Of a stretch of DNA of 64,000 bases, positions 63,171 to 64,000 are shown piece by piece (within the stretch, counting starts at the first letter, position 1; each line of letters opens with the position of its first letter). Source of the DNA: Hyperoodon ampullatus (Eukaryota > Chordata > Mammalia > Artiodactyla > Ziphiidae); NCBI GenBank assembly GCA_949752795.1, contig CATKHW010000062.1, forward strand, positions 434,001 through 498,000. The letters are read 5' to 3'. Position numbers and translations under genes: made by a program. The notes under the pieces are model-generated. The model worked only from the letters and a program-made list of their open reading frames with translations, was not told where the DNA came from and ran no database searches.

Positions 63171-64000
63171 TTGGCTAAAAAGGGCGTATGCGTTTTCTCC
63201 TGAATATATTCAGGAGAAAACGCATACGCCCTTTTTGGCCAAGCAAGCAAGCGGGCAATGCAAATCTGCACTACAAAGAAGTATCACTTCCCACCGGTCA
63301 AATGGAACATCCACAAAATGTGTAAAAACAAGAAAGGCAAGACAGGCCCTGGAGAACAGGGAGCCTTGTTATGCTGATGGGCGGGATGTAAATTGCCAAC
63401 TGCCTCTCTGGAGGAGTGCATTGTGTTCCCTAAAACAAGTAAAGAACAGAGCTACAGAGCCAAGGGCACTTCCAGTCTAGGGAATATACCTTGGGAAAAC
63501 TGAAAATCAATAAGACAGAAACACCCCAATATTTAGGGCTGCACTGCTTACAAGGACCTCAACTTAGGTACACCTTAAATATCCCAGGAAATATAAAAAT
63601 GGTTCAAAAAATTGTGGTACTTACGTACGATGGAATATCCCTCAGCCATGAAATCAATGTCATAAGACCAGTAGCAGCAAAATGGGTGGATTCAGGTACG
63701 ATGATTCTAAGTGAAATAAGTCACACAGAAAAAGAAACTTATCATAAGATATCACTTATGAAGATCCTGTAAACATGCCTACACTTAAACTGAGTTAGGA
63801 AAGAGAACAGTGTCTCACATTTAGAAAACACTCTTATGCCTGCTTAAGGGGGAAGGAGAGGTGGGGTGATGCATAAACCCAGAGTTTGCTATAAGCACAG
63901 GTACCGTTCCAAAAACCAACTATGGAATAGACAAGACCTACACCTTCCTCAGTGAAAGGGACTCAAAACCCCATATTTCCCGCAGAGGAATATATCTGGC
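63171..64000 (+). repeat. sat2 monomer 13 (partial, truncated by window end)
   Basis: Copy of the first 830 bp of monomer 7. The array continues beyond the window. Confidence 0.93.

Larger units (their letters stand above)
41148..64000 (+). repeat. sat2: homogeneous 1.74-kb satellite array
   Basis: Twelve full monomers and partial ones at both ends, head to tail. Palindrome starts at 42316, 44054, 45789, 47527, 49266, 51003, 52741, 54480, 56219, 57957, 59696, 61433 and 63171 give periods of 1735-1739 bp. About 950 bp of each monomer is L1 3'-end-derived. The remaining ~785 bp is non-L1, partly shared with sat1. Monomers from about 45789 on are very similar. The first two or three are intermediate between the old edge copies and the core. 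The monomer is rich in CpG for repeat DNA. Length and context fit the common cetacean satellite as I recall it, but I have not compared sequences. Confidence 0.95.
59154..64000 (+). repeat. Higher-order duplication, copy 2
   Basis: Second copy of 48724-53570, six monomers downstream. It reaches the end of the window, so the full length of the duplication is at least 4847 bp and may be the complete 10430 bp. Confidence 0.93.

Noticed and set aside
41148..64000. A CENP-B box in sat2 (also checked in sat1)
   Set aside because: I looked for the TTCG-4N-A-2N-CGGG pattern on both strands in representative monomers and did not find the essential positions together. A computed scan of all copies would be needed to be certain.
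1..64000. Telomeric repeats, rRNA genes or mitochondrial inserts
   Set aside because: None seen on reading either strand.

Overview
This is a satellite-dominated, gene-poor stretch of a mammalian nuclear genome, most probably cetacean. The best species clue is the tRNA-derived SINE at 19502-19714. Its body matches the CHR-type SINE abundant in whales and dolphins as I recall it, and it carries a clean 13-bp target-site duplication. The L1 3' ends found throughout are of the cetartiodactyl type. I see no intact protein-coding gene, rRNA, tRNA gene, CRISPR array or bacterial feature. All long open frames are by-products of repeats.

Layout. (1) 1-16236: just under six head-to-tail copies of a 2.73-kb satellite (here 'sat1'). 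Each copy is a composite of an older L1 3' fragment (L1-A), a ~390-bp non-L1 core, a younger 5'-truncated L1 3' end (L1-B), an AT-rich linker and a ~800-bp GC-rich block. (2) 16237-19934: an island of non-satellite DNA with a three-copy 66-71 bp repeat, a badly decayed class I (gammaretrovirus-like) endogenous retrovirus relic with recognisable reverse transcriptase sequence, and an L1 3'UTR split by the SINE. (3) 19935-24305: old, strongly diverged copies of a second satellite ('sat2', ~1.74 kb). (4) 24306-41147: a 16.8-kb minisatellite of a ~25-bp unit, organised in six larger superblocks of 2.2-3.7 kb. (5) 41148-64000: sat2 resumes as 12 full, increasingly homogeneous monomers of 1735-1739 bp plus partial ones at each end.

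Three relationships tie the window together. The minisatellite sits inside one sat2 monomer: the left and right flanks are the two halves of a monomer, with roughly 400 bp of it missing. Sat1 and sat2 share homology outside L1 as well as in L1, so they look like two branches of one ancestral L1-containing repeat. Each sat2 monomer carries a ~72-bp palindrome, which is perfect (74 bp) in some homogeneous core copies and imperfect in the old flanking copies.

Within the young sat2 array, 48724-53570 and 59154-64000 are the same sequence at an offset of 10430 bp (six monomers). I could find one mismatch in 4847 bp. This is either a very recent six-monomer higher-order duplication or an assembly duplication. 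The sat2 monomer length fits what I remember of the 'common cetacean satellite', but I could not compare the sequences. The names sat1 and sat2, and all family assignments, come from reading the sequence, not from database searches.
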